Program-made: the position numbers and the translations under genes
Shown: one piece after another, positions 13,162 to 37,200 of the stretch
Numbering within the stretch: position 1 is the first letter of the stretch
Layout: each line of letters begins with the position of its first letter
Notes under the pieces: generated by a model
Databases searched by the model: none
What the model saw: the letters and a program-made list of their open reading frames with translations, nothing else
Told to the model about the DNA's origin: nothing
Source: Glandiceps talaboti
Taxonomy: Eukaryota > Hemichordata > Enteropneusta > Spengelidae
DNA: 64,000 nt
Direction of reading: 5' to 3'
Assembly: GCF_964340395.1 (NCBI RefSeq)
Contig: NC_135550.1
Location: forward strand, 31,716,176-31,780,175

Positions 13162-14044
13162 GACATTTGACAAGATATCACAGATAATTTATACAAATCG
13201 ATGGAATTACTTCACTTGCTTACAAATACTCGTGTCAGAATTGAATGCTACTAGTAACATCGTATGATCACCACCAATTAACATGTCATTAACATAAATC
13301 ACATTTACATACCATACAAATATTAAAAGAATTTCCTTCTTATCACGTGATTACCATCTATATGTGTTTACCACATAAAATCCAATTCAACAGGTGTTTG
13401 TAAATTGTGATAGAGAATTACATGTAATGTATCACGCACGGTCTACAAATGCTTTACGTGCAGACTGACACGATCACGGAAAACAACATACACATTGACA
13501 TACCAGTCACCTTCAAATCAAGGTGTAAAATCGCAAATGACAAGCAAATTTATCTTATTTAAAGCAGTTATTGTTTGTGAATTTCAATCTTTAAAACATA
13601 TTATTTCACATTCAATCCTAATACATTTCTGGCATTAATAGAGAAAACTCCACCTTTAGTTAATGTGTTCTAATCATAGAGGTATGAACTCTCATTGTGA
13701 ACTTTAACCCCACGGGAGTATTCTGCTTTGAACCGTGTAACTATCAATCATTAGAAAACCCCTGATATAGCTTGTAAACAATGTGACCTGTGTTTAATAT
13801 AAATACAGAATAGTGCAACTGTGTAAGATTTGGTTTAGAATTGCAATGCTAATACAAATATTATAAATAATGGATGTCATGTATATTTTACCTGCATAAT
13901 ATATCCAGTTGAACTTGAACAACTTCATCATTATCCCTGAACCAATATGTCAAAAATAATAGGAATGTTATATTCATGTTAGAAACGAGCTTGTAAGTAT
14001 TGCATTTTCTCTATTGCGCAAAATTAAAACAAGAGTTTGTCTGT

Positions 14045-14106
14045 ATACATTGCGGATCTGTAATTCCGGATTTTTTACGAAGCGGAATTACAGATCCGCG
14101 ATGTAT
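14045..14106. repeat. 24-bp inverted repeat (hairpin) with 14-bp loop
   Basis: Arms 14045-14068 and 14083-14106 are complementary over 24 positions with one exception, which would be a G-U pair in RNA. A partial third copy of the right-arm sequence starts at 14126. The element is CpG-containing in AT-rich surroundings. It could be the remnant of a small palindromic transposon or a structured element in the transporter 3' UTR. Confidence 0.8.
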
Positions 14107-14931
14107 TCACAATAGTGAAGAGAGAAGCGGAATGACACAGATCCGCGATCACGTGAGTCAATATCTGCCCTAAGTATTCCACCCTTAAAGAAAAACAGTA
14201 GACTATCAAACGAAAGAACGAACAGTACAAAAATAAAGAGCAAGGATCCTTGTTTCGAACTGATACTATAAATAGAATTACAGGTAATGGAAACTTACAA
14301 GGAATAAAATAGTACAATTCACATTCATGACAAAATCATGTGAAAACGATGTCGGATAAAACAACTATTAGTAATGTCAGTACTCGTTAAATACATAGCG
14401 GTTTTCTTGTTGACTCTTGCTATCTTCTGGCTCGATAACACCTCCGCACGTGCTAGCACTGTTCACGGCCAATGGCACAAAAACCGAGTCACAGTCAAAG
14501 GCTAACTCGATTCTCCTCCACGTTTCTCTACTACACAGTGCGAAGGAAAGAATAATTTGTCTATATCTTTCAGTTTTTTTGTCAACTTAATGGTCGGATT
14601 AAATCTTTTCTGATACTAATTTTAGTATAGTATTTGCAAGATGTACATGTGGTATACTAATATCACTTTTACTGAGAAAAGGGTGACCCTTGAAGGTAGT
14701 TAACTATATAACATCATATAATAAAGTATTGCATTTTCTCTTGTTTTAAAATTCATATGTAATGTTTTGTTTTGGCTTTGAGTCTTGGTGAACAGCTTTG
14801 GCCGTTTTCCCTTATCGACTCGGACATGCGCATTAACTTCTCGATGAAAAACAGTCTTTTTTCCGATCGAGTTTACGTCAATTCACCTCTTCAGAGCGTT
14901 TATACTTTATATCTGTTTTCAGGTGCTATGG

Positions 14932-24999
<10,068 letters not shown>

Positions 25000-25694
25000 T
25001 TTCGCAATTTTGTGTCGCCGTTAGTTCGTCCCGTTCGCTCGGCGTTTGACTGTACGATCTCAGTGACAAACAACGGACACAATCAGCTATCAGCTGACGC
25101 ACAGCTGGGTATTTAATATAAATCAGTCACATGGCTAGGCCTGACCAATTAGAATACAGCAGTGGGCGTTGCCTGGCCATTGTTCTCTCAGACGCGTTGA
25201 TAAGGTATTGACTGTAGTGCTAATAATGAATACAACGGGCTTGCCTAGCAGTTGTTTCGCAATCAGCTGCAGGTCGAAAATAGCAACAGCATCAGAATTA
25301 TTCCATCATCATAGGATAGAGAAGTGAAACTGCGTTAATTTTTAAAGGTACAGAGTTTATGCAATCATAGAATTACAGTAAGTGCCATCCAATGCAAAGA
25401 AATCATAACAACATATTCAAATGAATGGTGTGACATCATTAGTTGCATATTAATAAGATTACATCAATTTAACATAAACAGTTGTTGTCTCCTGGATACC
25501 ATAAATTGTGACGTGAGGGACGGGAAAAATGGACCATTATAATTATGGGGTGAGATCACCGCCAAATGAGTAAATATGATTTTGTTATATTGCATCATGA
25601 AATCCCTGTTATATCATTTTTATTATTATTTAGTAGTTATTTCAACAGTAATTCATAAAATTATCATCATTTTATCATTATTTATGAGCAAATG

Positions 25695-25695
<1 letters not shown>

Positions 25696-25727
<32 letters not shown>

Positions 25728-25760
25728 AATAATAATCATAATAATAACAATAACAACGAA
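25696..25760. repeat. (CAA)n-(AAT)n trinucleotide tract
   Basis: A CAA run passes into an AAT-rich run in intergenic DNA. The Tyr/Cys-rich reverse-strand frame across it is an artefact. Confidence 0.9.
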
Positions 25761-28734
25761 TCACTGTCTGTTTACTATTTGCCCCAATCAATTCTAGACT
25801 ATATGACGTGTACGACGCGAAATACAAAATGAAATAGCTCTTTATTTCGGTATTACATGTAAGATAAGTCGACAAATTAATTACTTCATGCTGATTTCAA
25901 CCATCAACAATATTAAAGTTTGTCTTATCATCGGTAGTACATGTAAAATCATGACAAATAGTCAGAAGATGCCAGACACGCTGTTATATATTTAAGCTGA
26001 CTTTGAGTCTAATAGTGAATGAGATGAACTTGAAATGCATAATAAGAAGTAAAATAAATGCAAATGTATTTAAAAAGGAAATATGAAGAGAATGATTTCA
26101 TTAAGCCTGAAGAAGTCTGTCTTAGGGGAGCATATAAACCCACATAACAACAAAGTTCTGAGAAAGCACTTCCATATAAATGTCTGTTTACTCGCTGTTT
26201 TATTATTCTTATAAACAACGTAGTTTAAAAGCTTATAGTTCCTCTTTGCAAACGTTGACAGGTGACATATACTGTGTACCAAATTTTTTATTAGTTAGTA
26301 CATATATAGTCATGATATTGATAGTTGATTGATTGCATATATAATAATTGAATTCAGTATACTTCGTCATTAACTTCGACCAGGTTTCACCGTAAAGACG
26401 ACCGAACATAGAATCCCCAGCGATATTGATGACCAAACACTCTTTGTGTAGTCGTACTCTCAGTAGAAATGATGACATCAGAAATTGACTGAACGTTTAT
26501 GATTTTGATCTTGATTGTTTTTGTTCATAATTTCTACGAAAACCGAAAGATTGTGCATGTATAGTACTGATAATCCAAACAATTGGTGATTTAAAATATG
26601 TCTGAAGTTGAAAGTTATTGCCAGGTATTGAACTCAAGGAAATGACATTTTATTAATGGACACTACGTCATTGTTTTGCAATATTAAATACTGACGAGTC
26701 ACCGAAAAAAAAATAGTTAAACGAGAAATGAACTACAACTAAACAGTATAAAATGAACTTTGGTTAATTTCACGTCGGTTGATATAAGTCAACTACCTAC
26801 GTTGTCTTAAAACTGGTAGGAACTCTTTACAGAAACGGAAGAATAATATTAAACTTCTTTTGCGACAGCAAAACAATTTAAATTGCTTGCAAAAATGGTA
26901 TGTGTATCTTCAGTTTGACAAATGTGGATGTGATTTTGAAATAAAATATAAATTGAACCAACGTTCCTATTAGGACATTGTATATGTTGTAACTAGCGAT
27001 CCAGCCCAGAGCTACATATTTATAACTTATGAAGATTCCTTTGAATATCACTAATATCATTTTATCATGAAGGAAAACATGGGTCCATATTATATATAAA
27101 TAAGAATTTGAAAATTTCCAAATATTACTAACGATAGCATTATGAAACATGACCGTTCTCGCGTGTCGTAAAGTCATCGTCGTAAACCACTGCCTCTTTT
27201 ACGTCACCGTCCATAACAGCTTTGGTTTGCGAAATCGAGAATGCGTAAAGGAGATGAGGCGACGTAATGACTGGTACTACACAAAGAAGGCCACGACTTG
27301 ACTACTGGTAAACAAACAAGGTCACACCGATCCATCACTCTCCACTTTAATAAACTGATCAACATGACTATAAAAAGAAGTTTTGTATACTGCTGTCTAG
27401 TACATATGTATGTTAAGTATTTACAATTTTGTGAAATCAGTTCTCTGTGACGGGAATATTAATCCTAGTCTTGATGACATGCTGTCGAATAACAGGTGGT
27501 TCTGTATTTCACTCTTTGCCTGTATATAAGATAATACAATTACCATGTTCAAAACAAGTTTTACATAACACTGACTGAAATCACCATATCAAAGCACTTG
27601 CATAGTTTGGTATGTTGTTGATGTCACTATTGTGACCTTCCACTTATAACTTGCTGTACCGATTTTTAAAATGCAAGATCCTTTAACAATCGTAAAATAT
27701 TAGACACACCAGTTGGGAAATTTGAAGAGTCGAATCAATGTTGGTTTATTTGTATCGAAGGTTTCCTTCCTCCATTATCCGCATGTCTAGATATAGGAAA
27801 GGGAATAGTTTACAACTGTACTGTAATATTTGCTGGTTTTGTTTTCCAAACTCCAACTTACGAATGTCAAAATAAAGTAGAACCTAATGATTTCTGTATG
27901 AAGTAGGTTGTCCACAAAATGCGCACCATACACATGGCGACCATTAGACGTACTAGTGAAGATACCGATAGCAGTACCACAGATAAAATTTGCCTCAGAG
28001 TCAAATTTTGACGGTGCGGTGTATAATGTAAGCATTGACTTTTACTAGTAAAATGCCAGTATCATCGAAGAATGAATCACCGGGCATTGTTCTAGGCGTA
28101 TCGCTGAAGTTTAGCAAGGTCGTAGGTAACATTATCCTAATATCCTATCACGTGACTTAAATACTTTAATGTCCTCAAGGACGTGGAAAGATTGTGCAAC
28201 TTCAGCTAACGTGGTAGGCAACGTGCTTTCTTTTATCTTTCACATCGCTTCGTCTAGATTAAACAACGAGAGAGGTACGGTATTGTCATTTTTCTCACTA
28301 ACACCCATTGTGGGTAACGAACAGCCCAAATCACCTACACTGAGTCCAGGCTAAGAAATACATGTAATATACATTTGAATCAAAATCGACGATACATGCC
28401 ACACAAACACCAAGAAAATCAAGATACCAAAGACAGTTTGTTGATTCACCAATCATGCCATTTGATTAGATATCAAACACGAACGTACATATCCTAATTA
28501 ACGTGGACATCTCCGGGTGTGGATATACTTCCTGGTGTGAACAGTACGATGCTGCGATGGCTGACCTAGCAGTGACATTAAGTTTTGGTAAATTAAAGAC
28601 TCTATTATTATGTCAAGGGCGAATTGAGGTTATGACGCATATGTCCAAGGCCGGGTATCCCCCGACTACACTTCCTCCAAGAATCAGTGGTAAAGATTGT
28701 TCTCGTACCACAGGGGACCCAGGAACCGTGTGAC

Positions 28735-28761
28735 AAACAAAACAAAACAAAACAAAACAAA

Positions 28762-28795
<34 letters not shown>
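28735..28795. repeat. (AAAAC)n-(AAAT)n tract
   Basis: Five-base AAAAC units followed by AAAT units. It may be the A-rich tail of a retroposed sequence, but no element body was recognised upstream. Confidence 0.88.
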
Positions 28796-28798
<3 letters not shown>

Positions 28799-29313
28799 AA
28801 ACTATCAAATAAATGACACATGAACAAGCAAACGAACGACAAGTATAGGGACAAATAAAATAATTAAATAAACTAGCAAATAAACAGATACTCGTTGGGG
28901 TATACGAGATATGTTTTTTGTACCCATCACTATAAAAAACATAGTTTCAACCAATATTTGAAGATAGATTGATAAATTCACTGATGTTGATATCATATCA
29001 CTGAGTTGTTGATCATCATTTCCATTGCATACGAACATTTTGAGTAGTAAACTACAATGTAAACTACCAGCATTACATTGTATGTTTTGAACCGGCTAAA
29101 TTTATTATCAAGTATTAGCATTTCAAGTACACACTAGAAATGTATTCTGAATAGTTCAAGGATAATGGGAGGTTGAAGGTACATGTATTAAATCGTGGTC
29201 TCGTGGGGCGATGGACTTTACTGCATCTCCGAATGAGTGACACGAATCTATATTGGCACACTATGTTGTTGAAAATATTACCCCTTATTGGTGAATCTAT
29301 ATTTGGCACACTC

Positions 29314-29506
<193 letters not shown>

Positions 29507-31490
29507 TGTGCAAACCAGGTACCCATATAGTGTCTATGGCCCAGGAGTGTTATGTAAGAGGTTTTTTATTCAAAGGTTTAAATGTATCTGACATACAATG
29601 AAAACATTTCAAGATACTCTTAAAGTTAATTTGTCCTTGTTGGTAAGGCATTGAACTTCGATTTATGAAAACAACGAATCACCTTGAATGTACATGGTAG
29701 TAGTTCTAGGTTATCGATTTCGACATTCAATTAGCATCTGTATTGTGTCTTTTACATTGTGTCATATTATCTTAAGTGCTTTACCAGGGTTTGTCTTTTT
29801 GCAATTACCGTATAGAGACGTGTTTTAGCGTGTCTTATAGGGGCTTCACACCTGGAAATTTAGTCCGCTCTAAATCACTAAAGACGATAGTTCGTTGTTA
29901 TTACATGGGGTACAAATTTTCTATGTTTACAACCTGTTGACAAAGTTACTTGAACGCCGCCCTCAACCACGTCCAACAACATTATTTAAGGAGATGGATG
30001 CTGGACAATAAATTTATGTTAAATTTTAAAAGGGTAAGATATCAATACTAAATGTGAGAAACCAAGAGAAACTGAAAAAAAAAACTTCCATTGATCGTTC
30101 CCGTTCCACGTTTTCCTATTAGGGAGAAAATGAGTTTTCCGGGAAACGTACGTTCTATGATAAAATCATGATCAAGATAAGGAAAATCTTAATTAAATCG
30201 TGAGTTTGTTCCCATCGAGCTTTGGTCTCGAGGCTGTGAGTGGAGGTGTAAATAGTAACGATACCGTACAGGAACTAGACTAATCGAGCCATAGTCTAGA
30301 GGCGCTACCTGTGGCTTCACAATTGTTGTGGAGAAGGATTCAAAAACACGGATATCTTCTTAGTCTAGTGCTATCCGTGCATCGATCTCAAGATCTCTCT
30401 TTATGGGTGAAGAAAGTATTTGATACCACGTGTTGCATCTACAAAGTTTGTAAAAAAAATCATTAGACACTGAAGGGTTTGCAATCATGACATTCCAATC
30501 TTTCAAGCATTTGAGAAACATGTTTGTTTCCAGCACCAAAACATGTATTGTCAAAAAACATTTCGTTTTATACAAAGGCGTTTCTTTTCTAGTTGAATAC
30601 ATGCCTCAGGATGGAATACTTATCACTGAGGTGACAACTACGTTTATGGAAGATACGGTAATACAAAAATGTGCTAAAATACATCCCACGGGATATTGTA
30701 TACGTATGTACAAACAAAAAAGATTGGAAGGCTTTCCATAAAAACTGTACAATATGCTATAGACTGGCACAAGTCCCTTGGGAGACTTAATTGTTTGGTT
30801 CCGGTTATCCGACCCCACCTAGTTTTTCATTGCCGATCCTAAACTTCGTTTTACGTATTCGATAACAAAATAATAAAATCGCGAAAATGGTGAAGTCTTG
30901 TGAGTAACAGCGGATGTGGAAACTTACATCAACTTAAAACGACAATATAAAACTGTAATGGTTGTACATTTGACCATATGGGAAACAACAGAAAACACAA
31001 CCACTATACCTGAAGTAGAGACTCACACGTAATTCTTTTAATCTACCTACCCCACCTATTCTAAGATGAGCTTAATCGGAAGCATTCAATTTTTTAGGCC
31101 TTATCTTCAAATGTTTTGGGTTTGTTATTCAGTTTTAGATTTTTAAAGTAAGGAAAACTCAACCTATATACTCTATATATATATATATCATATAGCATTT
31201 ATGAGCTTTACTAGTCATCTCTGAAGAGTTATACACATTCACCCAACTATTTCACAATCACTCACTCAGGTTATCATTTTACACAAAAGAACACAGTTAT
31301 GATTTAATTTTTTTTTTCAAATAAAGAATGAAAAATATCCGGAGACTCTAAATGACATTGTACTACATCATCCACATCATCACTTTATCATTTATGACTG
31401 TAGAGGGCGGACTGCAAGCACCCCCTAAAACGTCCATGTAAAACGTCATATTAACGTATTGAGGCCCTTTAGCTTCAGGTATCATTGATC

Positions 31491-31506
31491 CAAAATGGCG
31501 ACGTCC
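31491..31506 (+). promoter_or_regulatory. Possible AQR promoter element (YY1-like AAAATGGCGAC)
   Basis: CCAAAATGGCGACGTC at 31491-31506 resembles the YY1 motif often found just downstream of start sites of housekeeping genes. It lies about 0.8 kb upstream of the AQR first coding exon. A TTTCTG|GTAAAG possible donor near 31535 could end a 5' UTR exon that splices to the acceptor at 32304. This is inference from motif and position only. Confidence 0.3.
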
Positions 31507-32328
31507 TGTGTCCATGTGTACGTATGTTTCTGGTAAAGTTTGCATTATTCGTAGCCATCCAGACCGTGATTATCCCTTGTGGTGTAGCAGTATCGAGAAA
31601 GGTTTCTCAAAGGTAAAGGAATCACTTCTTTCCAGTGAAAACATGCACGCAATATTAACTACCAAGTAACTTTAAGACCACGTTTGTCAAATTGTAATTT
31701 GTTGACATGGACCGTTAGGACGGAGTCTTTGTGATGAATTCTAATATTATTTGTTCGTCAACTGGTGCCATTCGTAGAATTTCCACCATCAACATACACT
31801 GTGATGATCAACGAAAGTAACAGATTTTGATTTATGTATAGTTTACTGGCTTTGCAATGGGAACATCATAAATTGAACTGTGGACTACAAAAAGGGAGAT
31901 GTGTTTTTTTCGTCGAGTCAAAACAACTTCAGCAAGATGTACAGAAGAAGCGTGTGTCGTAATGTTGACGGTACGACTATGATATTGCAACGTCGGTAAA
32001 TGCAATCATGGATGTATTAGTGAGATATATCCATGATGCAATCAATACGGGGACACTTGACATGTACATCAGTGTCCACTCATAGCAGACGATGCAAATC
32101 AACCTTTGCTGAACGACTTCAAACCTTTCTAGCTAGTTGCTGAGTATGAATATAATTTATAAATGTTCATTGTAAAGCTGTTCGCTAATTCACACACCCA
32201 CCCTTGCCAAAATAACGTAGGTATTATCTGTCCTACAAGTCAAACCAAACAATAGATACAGATATTAAAGCTAACTTAAAAGTTATATATGTTCATTTTT
32301 CCAGGTGACTGTGCAGTGACAGAAAAAA

Positions 32329-34185
32329 ATGAGTGGTTCCAAACGAGCAGCAGCTCCCACAGTACAACAGATTAATGCTGATGTCCTGACCCAGGTATTC
32401 ATTATTGTATGCTAGTTATTTGGTCACTTTTTGATAGTAGGACCATTAATTTGTGAGAATAGGTCAGGATTCTAAAATTTTCTAATTTAGTAGTCAATGT
32501 GAGTTCTGAAAATGTGAGATGAAACACTTGAATACTTGAACACTTGAAAATCAAAATTAAGAAATAAAAGCAAAACTTGAAAAAGAAAATTTACTGCAAT
32601 TGAGTTGTGAACTGTTACATTGCTTTTCATTGGACAAAGTATTGGTGTAACAGAATCTGCTCCATTACATGTTCATATACACGTTATATACAAATTACTA
32701 CTCCAAAAACTTTAATGTTAATATTTTACAGCTTGCCAGTAACTATTGGGCTCCACACAGCAATCTGCCGAGGAAACCCTTTGATGTAAAGGTAAGTATA
32801 TGATGTTACTGACATCACATTCTGTGTTGACTTTGAACATGACAGATTGTTTGACATTACCAAAAGTAGGAGCAGATGTGGGATATTCAAAAACTGGTAT
32901 TAAATGGAAAGGAGACAAACTCACACAATACCGTAGGTTTTCCTGTGTCACATGAGAATGCTGAGTGTATTCACTCAACCAATGAAAATGTGTAATCAGC
33001 CGAAATGCATGGGTACCCAGTACTTCAGAGCGCTCTGTTCAAAAAGAGTAGGAGCACAGAGTGCAGCCAACAATGTTATCGTTATTGTTTGGTTCTCTTT
33101 CTTTCAATTTCGAACATTGAGTGTTATATTGTAAGACCGATTCTGGTTGGCTACTCGTAAGTACAAGATTGGGTTCGGGAAGACCTATGGTATTGTGTCA
33201 GATTATGTAACGAGCACTTGTAAAAGAACAAATGACAGTAAAGGTAACAGCTAAAAAGAAATCGCGATGTGTACACTTCATTGAATTTTAATCAGAATGG
33301 ATGCCCTCAGGCATCAGCTAACCCCTTCTAATAGAAGGCATGGAAAGTTTTATTTGATCAATATTGACTTCTGTAAGTAATTTTACATTAATTTCTTTGG
33401 TTTAAAATATTACAATAAATATCTTCTTTAGCTAATCATAGTCTTGTAATCTGTTTCTGTATCAACAGGTCATTGAAGATATTTACAGAAAAGAACTGCT
33501 TGGCTCAAAGTGAGTAGGTTGTATGCAGACACTATAAATACAAATGCTACATTATTGCATCATTGTTCATTTAATTCTTAGACAGCAAAATAGCTTCTTA
33601 CTTATACAATATCCATTTTTGTCATCATTGAGGGCCGAGTATAGATTGCAAAATGTGGTTATGCAAATTACGTGATAATTATTGTATGGAATAGGGTGAG
33701 ATGATAACAGATTAAATTCTCTATCTACCAAGATTGGGGGTGGGGGTGGGGGTGGGGGTATGGGGTATTTGGTTGTAAATTATCTGTCTACCAGGGAGTG
33801 ATGTGTTTGTACACAAATAACTACAAGTTGAACAAAACTGGATTATGTCATTGCATAGACTGTGATTATTATATTTCATTGATTGACTCTCATGTGTGAT
33901 TATCACTGGAAATGAATTTTAACTACCTTTGAAACACTATGTATTTCAGATTTGCCATAAGGAGAGTAATGTTACTGGAGTTTAGTCAGTATCTGGAAAA
34001 CTATCTTTGGCCAAATTTTCAACCAGAAAAGGTCAGTATTTGGAGTAATTAATTTTGTTCTACTTTTCCCAGTTGCTGTAGAAACAGTTTCTATTCGAAT
34101 AAAAATTCAGATTTTAGATATGAAATGTGATGTGTTTACATCATGATGACATCAAATATGATGCTTTGATAATGTTTTGGTAAGC

Positions 34186-34257
<72 letters not shown>

Positions 34258-37200
34258 CATGTGTATATGAGTTTGTCCATGGAGGTGGTGTATTGCATAT
34301 TGTAAGTATATTACAAATGTTTGAAAGAATATTTAGCTTTCAAGCCACTTTGTGCAAGTACATATTTTTTAAACTCTCTCAAATGTACACAGGTTCAAAT
34401 TTTGAATATATCCCAAACTAAACCCACTGAGACTAAACCAACGTATTACTGAAATGATTAAAGTCATGTCATGAATTGTCCTTTCTTTTCATTATGGAGA
34501 GATTGTCTTGTTTATTTTACTTTCCTGAACTGATAGTTGAAGTCTTTGAATGTAACGTTCAACCATAGACCCTCCGTTGGTGGATGGTAGTAGTGTTCAA
34601 CCATAGACCCTCCGTTGGTGGATGGTAGTAGTGTTCAACCATAGACCCTCCGTTGGTGGATGGTAGTAGTGTTCAACCATAGACCCTCCGTTGATGGAGG
34701 GTAGTATGATTCAACCTTTAATGATGTGCAAGATCAACAGTTGAAATCATATCTTCTAAACCAAATGTTATTTAACTTGTTTTTTTTGTTTTTTTTGGTG
34801 CAGTCATCACAAGCACACTGTCTCAGTATTGCTGTTATGATCAATGAAAAATTCAGAGAGAAAGTACCAGCATGGCAGGTAAGTTACCAAGGTTACCTGC
34901 ACAATATTCTCATTAAGAGTTTATTTACCCTGGCTAGAAATGTCAGTAAATACATGTCATTGTCTTATAAAGGAGTGCAAGCAGAAGTGAATGGTAAATG
35001 GAGAGTCACTAAATATCTTACAGCTAGTCTAACCCAACACCTGATATGAATGGTAAATGGAAAGTCACTAAATATCTTACAGCTAGTCTAACCCAACACC
35101 TGATATGAATGGTAAATAAATGGGGCATTGAAATCAACATCCCTGTTGTTCTATAACAATAATGCATATTTACTATTGTTTTCTTTTCAGGTCTTTAAAA
35201 ACAATCCTGAACACTTCCCTGCTTTCTTCAGGAAAGTTTTAGAGTTAAGCCTTGCAGAAGAAAGTGTGATATCAATAAGAGAAAAAGCCCTACTCCTTAC
35301 GTTTATCATACACTGTTTTAACAGTCTGGTAAGTCAATTTTTTGTACATACCGAGTCATTCCCAACTGGCATGATTTGATCACCACTAACTATTTCACAA
35401 CTTCACTAATTACTAGTCCTGTCATAAAATGGTGAATGAAGTATTGGGTCATATCTAACATCAAGGTAGAGGATGTAAGTTCAAATCTGTTCACATTGCA
35501 CTGCTGGTGATACATCAAGAGTGGATTGCCTTGCACTGCAGATGATACATCAAGAGTGGATTGTATAGATGTAATATTGATAAATGTAAATCAGACAAGA
35601 TCACCTCTATGGATTATACTAGGAAAGACTGGAATTTATCTGTTTCGACATCTTCTGCAAAGTCTTCCTTTATTCATTAATCCATTATTTTATTGTAGTG
35701 ACTGCAATAGAGAGGGCTAAGAATCAACACAATTTCTAAATATTTATACTATCTTAAATTAACTTGTGATAGTGGAAAAATTCTTTAAAATAGAAAAGTC
35801 ATGTGTTACATTTCTTAGTACGTTTTCTCCATATTCCTTTCTATAGGAGGAAGATCTGATCAGGGAGCAAGTGCAAAGGCTACTGTCCTTGGCCATGTGG
35901 AAGTGTCTCTTACCAGTAAGTTGTCTTGGCAACATAGGAGCTTTATAGAGAACTGTCAAACCCAATAGTTAATATGTTTCACAAAAAATTCATAGTTGAT
36001 AAATTATAAACTGATTCAACCAGTCTGATGCAACAAGTCAAAAATGAAGATATTGCATAAGAATTCATACATTTGTGTAATCCAACATAGTTTTACATTT
36101 ATTTTGTCTTTTGATCCAAAGGAAAGTTATTAAAACTGTCACTTTAAACTTTATTAAACGACTGCAACCAACAAGAGACTGAAAAGATTAAAGAACTACA
36201 TGTCTTTGATATTCACAGGGTAGATTAGAACAAGAACTAAAGGCCAACTCAAAGTACAAGAAGTTTTGGGGTATTATCAAGAAAAATGATGGCAAAACAG
36301 ATGAAAAAACATTGGCAAGGTAAGACTGACAGTGAAGTTATTTGCTATCTTTTATTGAAATATTCAATTCTTGAATTTGTGATGCTACCTCATGTCAAGT
36401 ACAGTATTAGTACATATAATAGTATTAATAGTAATGCAAGTATTTGTTTATGAAGTACTGACTAAACTTAGTACATGAAATATTAATGCAAGTATTTGTT
36501 TATGAAGTACTGAGTAAACTTAGTACATGAAATATTAATACAAGTATTTGTCTATGTAGTACTGACTAAGTTTGGAACTTTTCTTTACATCCTATTTGCA
36601 GGTTAGATTTTGAAAGACATTTTATGTCGAGGCTGATAGATAATTTCTTTTCCATTCTGAATTCCATTCCACAAACTGGTAAGTCTATTAGCTGTATGTC
36701 TGTCTGTGCATTCATTGCAAGGAATCCTCACGCCAGCCTTCATCCTTCCAGTATTACCAGGGGTCGTAGTAATGACTGTATATAGCATGTGAATCCCCAA
36801 TCCACCCTTTATCCTTCTAGTATTACCAGGGATCGTGGAAATGACTATATAAGTGAATCCCCACCCCACCCTACATCCTTCCAGTATTACCACTACCAGG
36901 GGGCCATAGTAATGACAGTATATCTCAGGTGTTCAGATCCCTATATTTGTGCTTTTTTTCAAACAATGCAATTCTGTCTGAAATGTAGACTGTGTGTGCT
37001 ATAAACTCCTACCCTAGCAGTACATCTAGAGGATATTAAACTTACAGCATTTATTCCTCTTTCTCCCTAGAGGGTATTTGTTTGTACACAAGTATGAACT
37101 AAGTACAAATTAGTCCTCTTTCTCCCTAGAGGGTACTTGTTTGTACACAACTAAGTACAAGTTGGCCCTCCCTAGGGGGTATTTGTTTGTACACAACTAA

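Larger units (their letters stand above)
3691..14931. other. Intergenic stretch with no recognised gene
   Basis: About 11.2 kb between the SUSD-like stop codon and the 3' end of the transporter gene. The proximal part must contain the SUSD-like 3' UTR, whose end I could not place. The convergent 3' UTR of the minus-strand transporter enters from the other side. The open frames here are short and lack family-like sequence. Contents that can be named are the tandem repeats, microsatellites and hairpin listed separately. Confidence 0.6.
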
